Translations under genes and position numbers: made by a program
DNA from: Pseudocalidococcus azoricus BACA0444
GTDB lineage: Bacteria; Cyanobacteriota; Cyanobacteriia; Thermosynechococcales; Thermosynechococcaceae
Direction of reading: 5' to 3'
Length of the DNA: 34,874 bases
Assembly: GCF_031729055.1 (NCBI RefSeq)
Contig: NZ_JAVMIP010000027.1
Location: 1-34,874, forward strand
In this document: positions 25,265-34,694 of the stretch, piece after piece
How the letters are laid out: the number at the start of each line of letters is the position of its first letter
Position numbering within the stretch: the first letter of the stretch is position 1
Notes under the pieces: model-generated
Databases searched by the model: none
Seen by the model: the letters and a program-made list of their open reading frames with translations, nothing else
Told to the model about the DNA's origin: nothing

Positions 25265-25285
25265 GCGTTTAACTAGCCCGTCAGG

Positions 25286-27019
25286 CTATGGGCGGCCGAC
25301 AATACTGAAGTAAAAGCCATCGGATTGTAGGCTTGATCCCTGGCCGGGCACATTAAAGACTGGGACAGCATAGCCAAACTTAATATCCACGGCTGGAGTC
25401 GGTTGATAAATCAGGCCTAAACCAGAGCCTAATAAAACATTATTGGCCACAGGCCCATTGGGATTACTGGGGTTATTCCAGACGATGCCAAAATCTAGCA
25501 AGGGAACAAGCTGCAACATGGGGGCATTATCAGCATTGCGAATAATCGGAAACCGCCCTTCGGTGGAGAATTGAAAGCCATTATCCCCAGAGCGAGCATT
25601 GGTGGCATAGCCCCGGACTGAGGTTTCCCCGCCAATCACAAACTGGTTAAAGGCTAAGAGGTTGTTGGGTGACAATTGCAAGCTAGAACGGAGAATAACA
25701 AAGTTATCATCCCAAAGCTGTTGCACCCGCTGTCCTTGGGCTAACCAACTAAAAAACTGACCACTGGGAATGGCCCCCGGATTGTCCGTTGCGTCAAAAA
25801 TTGGCAACCCAAAGTTAAGCTGTGAGCGCAAGACCCAGGCCCCGGAGTTATCTCGATGCACATAATCTTGGCTAAAATCCACAACGCTGGTGCGACTATA
25901 ACCATTCGCGTCCGGGCCAATCCCAAAGGGAAAGGGTGTGTTGTTAAACAAAAACGTCTGCCCACTTTGCTGAGTAAACCCCACGGATAGGGCCAGTTCT
26001 TGGCGAATGGAGCGAATAATGGGTTGTCGGAAATTGATTTGATAGACATTAGAGGTGGAGCGAATCCCTAAGTCTTGGCCAACGGCTTGGGTAATCCGGC
26101 TGTCCCCCTGCACGGTGCGGATAGAAAATGTCCCATTGAGAGCATTGACGGGAATACTGTAGCCAAATTCATAGGTATTGGACGCGCCCCAATCAAATTC
26201 GCCCAAGTTAACCCCAACCGCATAGGAGCCATAGATCGTATCCCCTACCCCTGAAAGATTCTGATAGGAAAAATTAAGGAACCCCCGTTCTGGGGCGATG
26301 GCTGGGGGGGTATTGGTATCCATTCCCAACAGACCATTGGGCCGGCGGGCCTGGTCAACGCGCACGGCTAAAATACTGGCTCCCTCTGTGGTTCCCGGCT
26401 GTAAGCTGGCCGAAACATTCTTAAACAACGGATCAACTTTGAGTAAGCGTAACTGCTCTTCTAAGGCATTGCCATTGAGGGGAACACCTGCACCTAACTG
26501 AATCCGACTCGTGATGTAAGTTTTCAGTAAGCCCTCGTTACCCGTAACGCTAATTTCCTCAAGCCGCCCTTCAATGACCCGAATCGTGACCACCCCACCG
26601 GCAATGGTCTGTTCGCCTAAAACGGCCCGAGAGGTGAGATAGCCCCCATCTAAGTAGAGTTGGGTAATCGCGTCCGCAGCCCCTTGTAACTCTTGTAGGC
26701 TGACTGTTCGGTTCAAGAGGGGAGCAGTAATCGGATCAAACTGGGCTGGGCCAAAAATTGTGCTGCCAACCACGTTAATTTTGGCAACTGGAATTTGCGG
26801 TTGGCTGGGGAGGGCAGGGGGAGGGGAGGGGGCTGGCGGCGTAACGAGAGGTTCCGTTGGCTGCGGGGGTAAGGGGGGGACAATTGGTAGAGGGGGCTGG
26901 ATTTGTTGTTGGGTGGGATTGACTGGGGCAGTTTGGCCGAGGACTCGCGCCGCGGTCAAGCAACTGGCTGCGGTACTAATACTCAGCAGTAACATGAGAT
27001 AAGGCGCTGTTTTATTCAT
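25286..27019 (-). CDS. ShlB/FhaC/HecB-type outer-membrane transporter (TpsB)
   Basis: 577 residues. Signal peptide (LMLLLSISTAASCLTAARVLG-QTA), a Pro-rich periplasmic linker (about 35-75), and two POTRA domains (about 78-230; VAKINVVGSTIFGP, GVVTIRVIEGRLEEISVTGN) come first. A 16-strand beta-barrel follows, with the Omp85/TpsB signature GGETSVRGYATNARSGDNG in loop 6 (about residue 470). Such proteins export a haemagglutinin-like TpsA partner or assemble outer-membrane components. No TpsA gene is in the window, so the cargo is unknown. In plastid-like lineages the family also includes Oep80/Toc75-related proteins, but the domain order here fits TpsB best. Confidence 0.9.
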   Translation of the reverse strand: MNKTAPYLMLLLSISTAASCLTAARVLGQTAPVNPTQQQIQPPLPIVPPLPPQPTEPLVTPPAPSPPPALPSQPQIPVAKINVVGSTIFGPAQFDPITAPLLNRTVSLQELQGAADAITQLYLDGGYLTSRAVLGEQTIAGGVVTIRVIEGRLEEISVTGNEGLLKTYITSRIQLGAGVPLNGNALEEQLRLLKVDPLFKNVSASLQPGTTEGASILAVRVDQARRPNGLLGMDTNTPPAIAPERGFLNFSYQNLSGVGDTIYGSYAVGVNLGEFDWGASNTYEFGYSIPVNALNGTFSIRTVQGDSRITQAVGQDLGIRSTSNVYQINFRQPIIRSIRQELALSVGFTQQSGQTFLFNNTPFPFGIGPDANGYSRTSVVDFSQDYVHRDNSGAWVLRSQLNFGLPIFDATDNPGAIPSGQFFSWLAQGQRVQQLWDDNFVILRSSLQLSPNNLLAFNQFVIGGETSVRGYATNARSGDNGFQFSTEGRFPIIRNADNAPMLQLVPLLDFGIVWNNPSNPNGPVANNVLLGSGLGLIYQPTPAVDIKFGYAVPVFNVPGQGSSLQSDGFYFSIVGRP

Positions 27020-27413
27020 AAATCTTAATCACCCACCACACCCTAAAAATAATTGAGCTTAATTCAAACCAAACAACCGATCTCAGCACCTAGGTTACAC
27101 ATCAGTAATAACTTATCAAAGTAGCTAATTCCATAGCCCTTCAAAAGTGATCCAGGCCTGGGATTGGGTGAGGGTGATGAGGGCTGAGATGACCAGATAA
27201 CTACTTAATCGCAGCCAAGTGCAGAAAAATTCATCAAATTTAGGGTGATTTTAGTCTGCGGGGGGGGGCGAAAACAAGGGGAGATGCCATAAGCTACAGT
27301 GGTGATACACAGATTATTTCAAAAGAGTAGAAACTCTGAAACTATTGCCTATTGATATATCTGTGTTTTATATATGTCTAATCTTTAGAGTGTAAAATCA
27401 TTGTGGTTTGCCC

Positions 27414-27437
27414 TCGGCCTGGAATAGCCAGGAGCCG
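27414..27437 (+). promoter_or_regulatory. Hairpin in the leader of the site-2 protease gene
   Basis: CGG-CCTGG (27415-27422) pairs with CCAGG-AG-CCG (27428-27437) around loop AATAG. It lies in a 490-bp gene-free stretch (27020-27508) about 70 bp before the protease gene, and AT-rich TATATA sequences upstream (27353-27375) could serve as promoter. It is not followed by T residues, so it is not a terminator. It may be a leader structure or chance folding of the common CCAGG-type motif. The rest of this stretch holds one CCAGGCCTGG motif at 27152 and a G9 run near 27260. Confidence 0.25.
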
Positions 27438-27508
27438 CTCGGAAACCCTGGCCATTAGACTGGAAGTAGGCGAAGGACATTGATTCAGGCGCACGCGTCG
27501 GGGTGAGT

Positions 27509-28783
27509 ATGGGTAAAAGCTGGCAGGTAGGGCAGTTATTTGGAATTCCGCTATTTCTGGATAGCTCTTGGTTTCTGGTGGTGGGTCTGTTTACGTTCCT
27601 GAATGGCTCAGATTGGCAGCGGGAATATCCAGCTTGGGGGGCCTGGGCCTGGGCAGCGGGATTTGCGATGGCGATCCTGTTGTTTACCTCAGTCTTACTC
27701 CATGAGCTTGGCCATAGTTTGGTGGCTCGCTCCCAAGGTATTCAAGTTAACCGGATTACTTTGTTTTTATTTGGCGGGATTGCGGCCATTGAGAGTGAGT
27801 CATCCACACCCGGCCAAGCCTTTCAAGTGGCTATCGCTGGGCCCCTCGTTAGCTTTACCCTGGCAGCCATTTTGTTTAGTTTAACGATGGTCTTTCCAAT
27901 GGATACCCCTGGACAAGTTTTGGCGAGTAATTTGAGTGGCATCAATTTAGTTTTGGGTATTTTTAATCTGTTACCCGGTTTACCCCTGGATGGTGGCCAA
28001 GTGCTCAAGGCAGCAGTTTGGAAGGCTACGGGCAATCGGTTTCAAGGGGTTCGCTGGGCAGCGCGCTCAGGCCAGGTGCTGGGATGGACTGGGATTATCC
28101 TAGGGACGGCAAGTTTAGCCCTACTGGGGGTGGGGAATGGCCTGTGGTTGGCCCTTTTAGGCTGGTTTGGGATTCGGAATGCGTCTCTCTATAATCGGAT
28201 GACCAACATTCAAGAGGCACTCTTAACCGTCACCGCAGCCCAGGCCCTATCCCGCGACTTTCGAGTTGTGGAAGCCACCCTGTCTTTACGGGAATTTGCC
28301 GAGCGGTATTTATTATTAGCAGACCAACAACCCACGGCTTACTTTTCGGCTAGTGAGGGACGTTATCGAGGACAAGTCGATCCCAGTCTTCTCAGTCCAA
28401 TCGAGCGGAGCCAGTGGGATCAATTAACCGTCATGGCCCTAACCACTGCCTTGGATGATGTACCGACCTGCGCTGAATCTAACTCCCTGGCAGAAATTAT
28501 TGTCCAATTAGAAACCCAGGCCTGCCGGTATGTGACGGTTCTATCCCCTGCTGGATCCGTAGCCGGAGTGATTGATCGGGGTGATATTTTCCAGGCCCTC
28601 GCTCAATCTCTAAACTGGGTTGTCATGGCTCCGGACTTGAAACAAATTAAGCAAAGTCATCAATATCCTCCCAGCCTGCAACTGCGTAAACTGGCCGAAA
28701 CTGCCCTGCAAAACCAAGTACCAGCCCATCTAGACGCAAAAGACCCAGCCCCAATCCCAGAGCCACCTCTAACCAAGGTCTAG
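27509..28783 (+). CDS. Site-2 protease family protein with C-terminal CBS-like region
   Basis: 424 residues (426 if GTG 27503 is used). Integral-membrane zinc metalloprotease of family M50. The zinc motif HELGH (in LLHELGHSLVARSQG) lies in the second membrane helix and the third ligand is in NLLPGLPLDGGQVL. Four to six membrane helices occupy residues 1-230. The C-terminal ~170 residues (LLTVTAAQALSRDFRVV, then RYVTVLSPAGSVAGVIDRGD) form a CBS-pair-like regulatory domain, as in other bacterial SpoIVFB-type enzymes, which may sense adenine nucleotides. Such proteases release anchored transcription factors; the substrate here is unknown. Confidence 0.9.
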   Translation: MGKSWQVGQLFGIPLFLDSSWFLVVGLFTFLNGSDWQREYPAWGAWAWAAGFAMAILLFTSVLLHELGHSLVARSQGIQVNRITLFLFGGIAAIESESSTPGQAFQVAIAGPLVSFTLAAILFSLTMVFPMDTPGQVLASNLSGINLVLGIFNLLPGLPLDGGQVLKAAVWKATGNRFQGVRWAARSGQVLGWTGIILGTASLALLGVGNGLWLALLGWFGIRNASLYNRMTNIQEALLTVTAAQALSRDFRVVEATLSLREFAERYLLLADQQPTAYFSASEGRYRGQVDPSLLSPIERSQWDQLTVMALTTALDDVPTCAESNSLAEIIVQLETQACRYVTVLSPAGSVAGVIDRGDIFQALAQSLNWVVMAPDLKQIKQSHQYPPSLQLRKLAETALQNQVPAHLDAKDPAPIPEPPLTKV

Positions 28784-28803
28784 GGAGTGAGGAATATCCC
28801 GTT

Positions 28804-28858
28804 ACTCATTGAGGGCTTTTATTGGGACAAGTCAGGAGATGGTTTATGGGCAGTCCTT
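28804..28858. repeat. Downstream repeat, copy 2
   Basis: Resembles 7905-7955 (CTCATTGAGG, CAAGTCAGGA and TTTATG blocks) at about 70% of positions, again just after a stop codon. Nothing else identifiable lies in 28784-29044. Confidence 0.4.
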
Positions 28859-29044
28859 TTAAGAGTTCTACTCCCTCAGAACAGTCTGCGTAACGCTATA
28901 TATGATCAGCCGGCTCAGTTTGATTCACCAGGCCTATGAATTTAGCCCAAGTGGCTGGCAACCAAACATCCTTAGCCAACGGGATTGAGGTAAGAGTATT
29001 GATCATTGTGTTTAACCAGATTGCTCTTGAATTTCAAACAACTT

Positions 29045-31834
29045 TTAAACAACTTCTGTAGTCACTTCCGTTGTTGTTGCAGGCATTTGGGGCTGGAATT
29101 GGAACAGAGAGTAGACCACATTACGGCGAATCATGATCATCATGTCGAGGAAAATTTCATAGCCTTCTCGTTTATATTCCACCAGGGGATCCTCTTGACC
29201 ATAGCCGCGCAGGCCCACCGACTCCCGTAGAGCATCCATTTGTTGGAGATGTTCCCGCCAGAGGGTATCAATTTGTTGGAGGATAAAGAACCGCTCGGCC
29301 TGGCGCATTAACCCGGCCTGGATTTGATCAATTTCCGCTTCCTTACGTTCATAGGCCGTGCGAACTTGTTCATGGAGAAACAGTTGCATTTCGGCCACGC
29401 TGAGATTAGCCAGATGTTCCGGTTCTAAATCTGCAAGTAAATAGACAAATTCCTGGACTTTACTGACCAAACTGGCTAAGTCCCATTCCTCCGCCGGGAG
29501 TTCTGGGTTGACGTAGGCGACGACAATATCATCCATTGTTTTTTCGGCATACTCAAGGACGCGATCCTTCAGGTCTTCCCCTTCCAAAACCCGCCGCCGT
29601 TCCGCATAAATCGCCCGCCGTTGGTTGTTCATCACCTCGTCATACTCGAACACCTGTTTGCGGATGTCGTAGTAGTAGGTTTCCACTTTCTTCTGGGCGT
29701 TTTCCAAGCTACCGGTCAAGATTCGCGACTCAATCGGCATATCCTCTTCGACGCGGAAGGCATTCATCAACGAGGCCACCCGATCACCGCCAAAAATCCG
29801 CAGTAGGTTGTCTTCTAGGCTGAGGAAAAACCGTGTGGAGCCGGGATCCCCTTGTCGTCCGGCCCGCCCCCGTAACTGGTTATCAATCCGGCGGGATTCA
29901 TGACGTTCTGTGCCGATCACGTGTAAGCCCCCCAATTCCACCACCTCTTGATGTTCGCGGCCGGTAAAGGCTTCGTATTCGTGGCGGATCAGGTTATAGG
30001 CTTCCCGCAGTTTTTGGATCACGGGGTCTTGGGTCGGGGCTTTTTCGGCGGCTACGGCTAACAGATCCTCGGCCTGGAGTTCAGGCAGACTGCGCTCACC
30101 ATATTGTTTAACGGCAAAATCTACGGCAGATCGAAGTAAGGTTTCGGCATCTTTGGAAATTTCGGTCGGAAAAATCTCAGTGGAGACTTTCCAGGATTTT
30201 TGTTTCACCTCTTGGCCAAAGCCTTGTCCACCTTGGCGATGGTTCCCCATCAAACTGAGGAGGGACATGGGATCATCACTTTCGGGCATGACAATTCGGG
30301 GCATGAAAAATTCCCGCACCTTGAGCCGGGCCATGTATTCGGCATTGCCGCCCAAAATAATGTCCGTTCCCCGCCCCGCCATATTGGTGGAAATGGTTAC
30401 CGCACCTTTACGACCGGCCTGGGCAATAATTTCTGATTCCCGCTCGACATTTTCCGGTTTGGCGTTTAAGAGGTTGTGGGGAATACCCTGCTGTTGGAGG
30501 AGGACGGAGAGGATTTCGGATTTTTCCACGCTGGTTGTACCCACCAGTACCGGCCGGCCAGCAATATGCATCTCCGCACATTCTTGGGCTACCGCCTGCC
30601 ACTTGGCCATTTCTGTTTTATAGACCACATCGGAAATATCCCGGCGGCTACTAGTGCGATTGGTGGGAACAACGGTGACTTCGAGTTTATAGATTTTTTC
30701 CAGTTCTGCTTCTTCGGTTTTGGCCGTGCCGGTCATGCCGCCGAGTTTCGGATAGAGCAAGAACAGGTTTTGGTAGGTAATGGTGGCTAAGGTTTGGGAT
30801 TCATTTTGGATTTCGACTCGCTCTTTGGCCTCAATGGCCTGGTGTAACCCGTCACTCCAGCGCCGGCCTGGCATTACCCGTCCGGTAAATTCATCCACAA
30901 TGACAATTTCTTCACCGCGAATGATATAGTTCACATCTTTAATGAACAGTTCTTTGGCTTTGATGGCGTTGAAAATGTAGTGGGCCCAGGGGTCTTCGGG
31001 ATCGAAGAGATCTTCGACACCGAGAAGTTTTTCCGCTTGAATAAAGCCTTCATCGGTCATCAGGACGTTGCGAGCTTTTTCATCTACTTCGTAGTGGTCT
31101 TCAGCATTGAGGGATCGGGCAATATCGGCGGCCTGCAAATACTTTTCCGTGGGGCGTTCCACTTGACCGGAAATGATTAAGGGGGTGCGGGCTTCGTCAA
31201 TCAGAACCGAGTCCACTTCGTCAATCACACAATAGTGAAATGGCCGCTGGACGACTTCTGCCATTGAGGTGGCCATGTTGTCTCGCAAATAGTCAAAACC
31301 AATTTCGCTGTTGGTGGCATAGGTGATATCGCAGGCATAGCTTTTTTGGCGTTCTTGGGGCGGCATTTGCTGTTGAATCAGGCCCACTGTTAGCCCCAAA
31401 AACCGATGGACTTGCCCCATCCATTCCGCATCTCGGCGGGCCAAGTAATCATTGACGGTGATGATGTGAACCCCTTTCCCGGTGAGCGCGTTGAGATAGG
31501 CTGGCAGGGTTGAGACGAGGGTTTTGCCTTCCCCGGTTTTCATCTCAGCAATTTGGCCATCGTGGAGAATCATGCCGCCAATTAGCTGCACATCAAAGTG
31601 ACGCAATCCTAAGACCCGACGCGAGGCTTCTCTAACAACGGCAAAAGCTTCGGGTAAGAGATCATCCAGGGTTTCCCCTTTTTCTAGACGTTGCTTAAAT
31701 TCACTGGTCTTGGCCTGGAGTTCGGCATCACTGAGGGGTTGGATGTCTTCTTCGAGGAGGTTGATGTCACTCACCAAGGGTTGATATTTTTTTAGCTTGC
31801 GTTGGTTTGGATCCCCAAAAATTGCTTTCAACAT
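29045..31834 (-). CDS. secA: Preprotein translocase ATPase SecA
   Basis: Motor ATPase driving proteins through SecYEG in plasma and thylakoid membranes. 929 residues, full length. Walker A is in [17 protein letters not shown] (about 100), followed by [12 protein letters not shown] and the Walker B-type [38 protein letters not shown] and [17 protein letters not shown] mark the second nucleotide-binding fold, followed by [21 protein letters not shown]. The cyanobacterial ~60-residue insertion around [12 protein letters not shown] is present. The C-terminal CxCxSG zinc region of E. coli SecA is absent; the protein ends in a Thr/Val-rich tail. Confidence 0.98.
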   Translation of the reverse strand: MLKAIFGDPNQRKLKKYQPLVSDINLLEEDIQPLSDAELQAKTSEFKQRLEKGETLDDLLPEAFAVVREASRRVLGLRHFDVQLIGGMILHDGQIAEMKTGEGKTLVSTLPAYLNALTGKGVHIITVNDYLARRDAEWMGQVHRFLGLTVGLIQQQMPPQERQKSYACDITYATNSEIGFDYLRDNMATSMAEVVQRPFHYCVIDEVDSVLIDEARTPLIISGQVERPTEKYLQAADIARSLNAEDHYEVDEKARNVLMTDEGFIQAEKLLGVEDLFDPEDPWAHYIFNAIKAKELFIKDVNYIIRGEEIVIVDEFTGRVMPGRRWSDGLHQAIEAKERVEIQNESQTLATITYQNLFLLYPKLGGMTGTAKTEEAELEKIYKLEVTVVPTNRTSSRRDISDVVYKTEMAKWQAVAQECAEMHIAGRPVLVGTTSVEKSEILSVLLQQQGIPHNLLNAKPENVERESEIIAQAGRKGAVTISTNMAGRGTDIILGGNAEYMARLKVREFFMPRIVMPESDDPMSLLSLMGNHRQGGQGFGQEVKQKSWKVSTEIFPTEISKDAETLLRSAVDFAVKQYGERSLPELQAEDLLAVAAEKAPTQDPVIQKLREAYNLIRHEYEAFTGREHQEVVELGGLHVIGTERHESRRIDNQLRGRAGRQGDPGSTRFFLSLEDNLLRIFGGDRVASLMNAFRVEEDMPIESRILTGSLENAQKKVETYYYDIRKQVFEYDEVMNNQRRAIYAERRRVLEGEDLKDRVLEYAEKTMDDIVVAYVNPELPAEEWDLASLVSKVQEFVYLLADLEPEHLANLSVAEMQLFLHEQVRTAYERKEAEIDQIQAGLMRQAERFFILQQIDTLWREHLQQMDALRESVGLRGYGQEDPLVEYKREGYEIFLDMMIMIRRNVVYSLFQFQPQMPATTTEVTTEVV

Positions 31835-31935
31835 GGCTTAGACATGACAACAATGCGACTCCTTTTAATCCTACAGTGGTTTGCTCTAGGGCGGGGCCTG
31901 GATGTTTCTAGGGATGAGTTATCGGGATGGGCCCG

Positions 31936-32166
31936 TTAGTCTAGCCAACCTAGATCGGTTTCTGAGGGGCTTGTGGGGGACTTTTGGGGTGTGGGAATGT
32001 AGTTGACTAGGGGTTTCCAGCCAATATCTTCAAAACGATAGGGGCGAGTCAGGGGGGGCGGTAAGAGGGGGGCTGAGGCAGTTGGGCTGGCCTGGGCCGC
32101 AGTCAGAAATTCGGCAAGGTTGATTATCTGGCCAGGAGATTTTGGGGAGTGGGGAGACATAGGCAA
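31936..32166 (-). CDS. Small Pro-rich protein, unknown
   Basis: 76 residues (74 from the second Met). Pro/Ser-rich ends flank a possibly conserved core, TRPYRFEDIGWKPLVNYIPT, and an N-terminal INLAEFLTAAQ helix. Same strand as secA, ending 101 bp before it. No membrane segment or signal peptide. The GWKPLVNY core resembles short cyanobacterial hypothetical proteins, but I cannot name the family. Moderate confidence that it is translated. Confidence 0.45.
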   Translation of the reverse strand: MPMSPHSPKSPGQIINLAEFLTAAQASPTASAPLLPPPLTRPYRFEDIGWKPLVNYIPTPQKSPTSPSETDLGWLD

Positions 32167-32401
32167 GCAGGGGCAATGGGTCGCAAGTCAGGAATCTTTA
32201 AGGTAGTTTTATTGTCTCTTTTCTGGTCAGGTCATTGGGGTCTCTCAGGGGGCGGCAGAGGGGCCGTGGAGATTACAAATAATGAAGTTTCTTGAAGAGA
32301 TGGTATCGAGATCGCCTAGCCTAACCCTAACTTCCCTAGAATATCTCCTTGAGACCTTTGCCCAATTGCAGAGGCTTTGACCGTCTGAGGAAATAATAAC
32401 T

Positions 32402-32863
32402 ATGGCCGAAGAATTAGTTAAGCCTTATGGGGGGGATCCCTTTGCGGGGCATTTATCCACACCCATTTCGGATTCCAGCTTTACCAAAACGTTTATTGGC
32501 AATTTGCCCATCTATCGTCCAGGCCTGTCGCCCATTTTGCGCGGTTTGGAAGTGGGAATGGCGCACGGTTATTTCTTAATTGGCCCTTGGGTAAAACTTG
32601 GCCCCTTACGGGATTCGGATGTAGCCAATTTAGGCGGTTTGATCTCTGGCATTGCCTTGATCCTGCTAGCAACGGCTTGTATGGCGGCCTATGGCCTGGC
32701 TTCGTTTCAAAAACCATCCTCCGATGCTCTGAAATCCAGTGAAGGGTGGAGTCAATTAACGGCTGGCTTTTTTGTTGGCGCAATGGGCGGTGCTTTTGTT
32801 GCCTTTTTCTTGCTGGAAAACTTCTCAGTCGTTGACGGGATTATGACGGGATTTTTCAACTAG
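32402..32863 (+). CDS. psaL: Photosystem I subunit XI
   Basis: 153 residues. PsaL sits at the trimerisation interface of cyanobacterial photosystem I in the thylakoid membrane. Typical sequence: VKPYGGDPFAGHLSTPISDS, FIGNLPIYRPGLSPILRGLEVGMAHGYFL and GPWVKLGPLRDS, then two strong membrane helices (LISGIALILLATACMAAYGL; GFFVGAMGGAFVAFFLL). It ends FFN. psaI follows 37 bp later, forming the psaL-psaI pair. The 235 bp upstream (32167-32401) must carry its promoter; I could not single it out. Confidence 0.97.
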   Translation: MAEELVKPYGGDPFAGHLSTPISDSSFTKTFIGNLPIYRPGLSPILRGLEVGMAHGYFLIGPWVKLGPLRDSDVANLGGLISGIALILLATACMAAYGLASFQKPSSDALKSSEGWSQLTAGFFVGAMGGAFVAFFLLENFSVVDGIMTGFFN

Positions 32864-32900
32864 TTTACTGTTTACTCACAAAAGATAAGGAGATTAACCC

Positions 32901-33017
32901 ATGAGTGGTGATTACGCGGCTTCGTTTTTACCTTGGATTTTTATTCCAGTTGTCTGCTGGTTAATGCCCGTAGTTGTGATGGGGTTGTTGTTTCTTTATA
33001 TTGAGCAGGATGCCTAG
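32901..33017 (+). CDS. psaI: Photosystem I subunit VIII
   Basis: 38 residues: [20 protein letters not shown], then [18 protein letters not shown] and TAG. This is a close match to known PsaI: a short N-terminus, one membrane helix and an acidic end. PsaI lies next to PsaL and helps hold it in the photosystem I trimer. AAGGAG at 32887-32892 sits 8 bases before the ATG. Co-transcribed with psaL. Confidence 0.96.
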   Translation: MSGDYAASFLPWIFIPVVCWLMPVVVMGLLFLYIEQDA

Positions 33018-33108
33018 ATTTAGGTGGGTTTTGATCCTGAATCTTCGCTGATTGAATGCGCTCTCAAGGGTTCGGATAAGGCGGATTTATGAGGGTTTTA
33101 TTTCTTGA

Positions 33109-33136
33109 TCCCTTGCCTGTTATTGGGTGAGGGATT
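33109..33136 (+). terminator. Weak terminator-like hairpin after psaI
   Basis: TCCCTTGCC can pair partly with GGGTGAGGGA (two short helices with an internal loop), followed by TTTTCTGTTG. It lies ~95 bp after psaI and before the next gene's leader. Marginal structure. Confidence 0.25.
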
Positions 33137-33232
33137 TTCTGTTGTTTAGGAGTGGAAAATTTTTCTAGGTTAGGCTGTAGGAATGGGGACTAATTAGTGT
33201 AGATTAGAGTGGGCAAGAACTAGGAGGAATCC

Positions 33233-33571
33233 ATGCGCCAAGTTAACTTCTTCATGATTTTTGTCATTGCCTTGGCATTGGTTTTATTTAGTATCCAAAA
33301 TACCCAACCCGTGTCTATTAAGTTGGTAGAAGGCATTAGTATCCAGGCCCCCTTGTGCATTGAGCTAATTGTTGCGATTGGTTTTGGGGCGGTGATGGCC
33401 TGGGTGTTTAGTGTTTGGACGCAGGTGCAGCGGATTATTACGGTTCGGCGGGAAATGGGAAATCGAGAAGAGCAGATTGCCAACTTGGAAGAAGATCTAG
33501 AGCGGTATAAGGCGGCATTGGAAGAACAACGTCTGCTGCCCAGTACAACCTCCGCTTCCTTGGAGAGTTAA
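33233..33571 (+). CDS. LapA/DUF1049-domain membrane protein
   Basis: 112 residues. Two membrane helices (FFMIFVIALALVLFSIQNTQPV, about 6-22, and LIVAIGFGAVMAWVFSVW, about 46-63) are followed by a cytoplasmic coiled coil (RREMGNREEQIANLEEDLERYKAALEEQ). This is the layout of LapA-domain proteins (LPS assembly protein A type), many of unknown function. ATG with AGGAGG 5-10 bases upstream. Confidence 0.88.
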   Translation: MRQVNFFMIFVIALALVLFSIQNTQPVSIKLVEGISIQAPLCIELIVAIGFGAVMAWVFSVWTQVQRIITVRREMGNREEQIANLEEDLERYKAALEEQRLLPSTTSASLES

Positions 33572-33606
33572 TTCCTGAGGTTCGTTGATTGCAGTTGGGG
33601 GCGGGG

Positions 33607-34080
33607 ATGGGTCTAGAGATTGAACGCAAGTTTTTAGTCCAAGGCCTGGCCTGGCGGGAGATTGCTGAACCGGGTGTTGCCTATGCCCAAGGGTATTTAA
33701 CTCGAGAAGTGGGGCGGTCGGTGCGGGTACGGGTGGCGGGTGATCAGGGCTTTCTGACCATTAAATCGGCAACCATAGGGATTAGTCGCCAGGAGTATGA
33801 ATATTGGATTCCGGTGGATGAGGCCTGGGAGTTACTTAAAAATCTTTGCTATCAACCTTTAATTGAGAAAACTCGGTATCGGATTCCCCAGTCCCCCTTG
33901 GTGTGGGAGGTGGATGAATTCGGCGGGGATAATGCTGGCCTGGTTTTAGCAGAGGTGGAGTTAAGTCATTCAGATCAAGAGTTAATATTACCCGATTGGA
34001 TTGGCCAGGAAGTAAGTCAGGATCATCGCTACTTTAATTCTTATCTCAATCAGCACCCCTATCAGCAATGGGAATCTTAG
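33607..34080 (+). CDS. CYTH-domain protein (triphosphate tunnel metalloenzyme family)
   Basis: 157 residues. The N-terminal ExExK signature reads GLEIERKFLV, followed by GYLTREVGRSVRVRV, FLTIKSATIGISRQEYEY, IEKTRYRI and WEVDEFGGDNAGLVLAEVEL. These supply the alternating Glu/Lys/Arg side chains of the tunnel that binds triphosphates and metal. Bacterial relatives hydrolyse inorganic triphosphate or similar. The start at 33607 gives MGLEIERKF, the normal beginning; TTG 33589 is in frame but unlikely. Ends 6 bp from the stop of the convergent gene. Confidence 0.92.
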   Translation: MGLEIERKFLVQGLAWREIAEPGVAYAQGYLTREVGRSVRVRVAGDQGFLTIKSATIGISRQEYEYWIPVDEAWELLKNLCYQPLIEKTRYRIPQSPLVWEVDEFGGDNAGLVLAEVELSHSDQELILPDWIGQEVSQDHRYFNSYLNQHPYQQWES

Positions 34081-34086
34081 GTAAAC

Positions 34087-34446
34087 CTAGGGAATTAGGG
34101 ACATCTCGGCAGAATTTGGGGTTAAGGCTAACTGTTCAATTTTCTCGATACCCCCATGGGAGATTAAATAGGTGAGGACTTGCTCGGCGGTCATGAGTCG
34201 CTTGAGAACCACCTGGCCAATTCCCTGTTGCCCCGAATGATTAACCAGGCCTGGCCCCGGTTTGACCTCCACCATCAAGACCGCCTCTTCAACTTGGTAC
34301 AGACATAGCCGTTCATCCTGCTCAATGACCACTAGGGCCGTTTGCTCAATCAGGGGTTGCCGCCGCCAGACTGCTAAATTCCAAATCCCCGCCGGTTCCC
34401 ACACCCGTCCCACTTCCCAGCCTTCGGATAAGAAAAAGTACTTCAT
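34087..34446 (-). CDS. Conserved cyanobacterial protein of unknown function
   Basis: 119 residues from ATG 34444-34446: MKYFFLSEGWEVGRVWEPAG, IWNLAVWRRQPLI, LCLYQVEEAVLMVEVKP, GIGQVVLKRLMTAEQVLTYL. The strings SEGWxVGRVWE, YQVEDAVLMVEVKP and GQVVLKRL recur in cyanobacterial hypothetical proteins as I know them. Mostly beta with a C-terminal helix; soluble; no catalytic motif. Convergent with the CYTH gene. Confidence 0.75.
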   Translation of the reverse strand: MKYFFLSEGWEVGRVWEPAGIWNLAVWRRQPLIEQTALVVIEQDERLCLYQVEEAVLMVEVKPGPGLVNHSGQQGIGQVVLKRLMTAEQVLTYLISHGGIEKIEQLALTPNSAEMSLIP

Positions 34447-34547
34447 TGACAACCTTGGGCAAACAGCGTCATCGGCTAACCTCACATGGGTATTTTAGCT
34501 TTGGTTTCGTCACAAACGGCATTGAAAATCAGGAAGAAAGCTTAAGA

Positions 34548-34694
34548 TATAGTAAACAGTAATGATTCGTGAGAATAGCCCAGAATTATCTATCCCTGCA
34601 AAGTTTTGGTTTCATCCTAGGCTCAACGAGGGGGGATTCTTTACCAAGGCTTCTAATGATCAGTTATTCTCACAAATAAAGACGGACTGCTATA
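34548..34694. mobile_element. 147-bp MITE, copy B
   Basis: The left end TATAGTAAACAGTAATGATT (then CGTGAGAATAG) and right end (reversed) TATAGCAGTCCGTCTT (then TATTTGTGAGAATAA) are imperfect inverted repeats, with about 22 of 31 positions matching. Both ends match copy A at 14245-14390 in opposite orientation; the middle has diverged. TATA at each end is consistent with TA target duplication. Its right TATA is shared with the end of a larger element at 34691. Nothing identifiable lies in 34447-34547. Confidence 0.75.

Noticed and set aside
30153..30790. Several 70-150 codon plus-strand frames inside secA
   Set aside because: Antisense to a full-length, highly conserved gene, without family resemblance or start signals.
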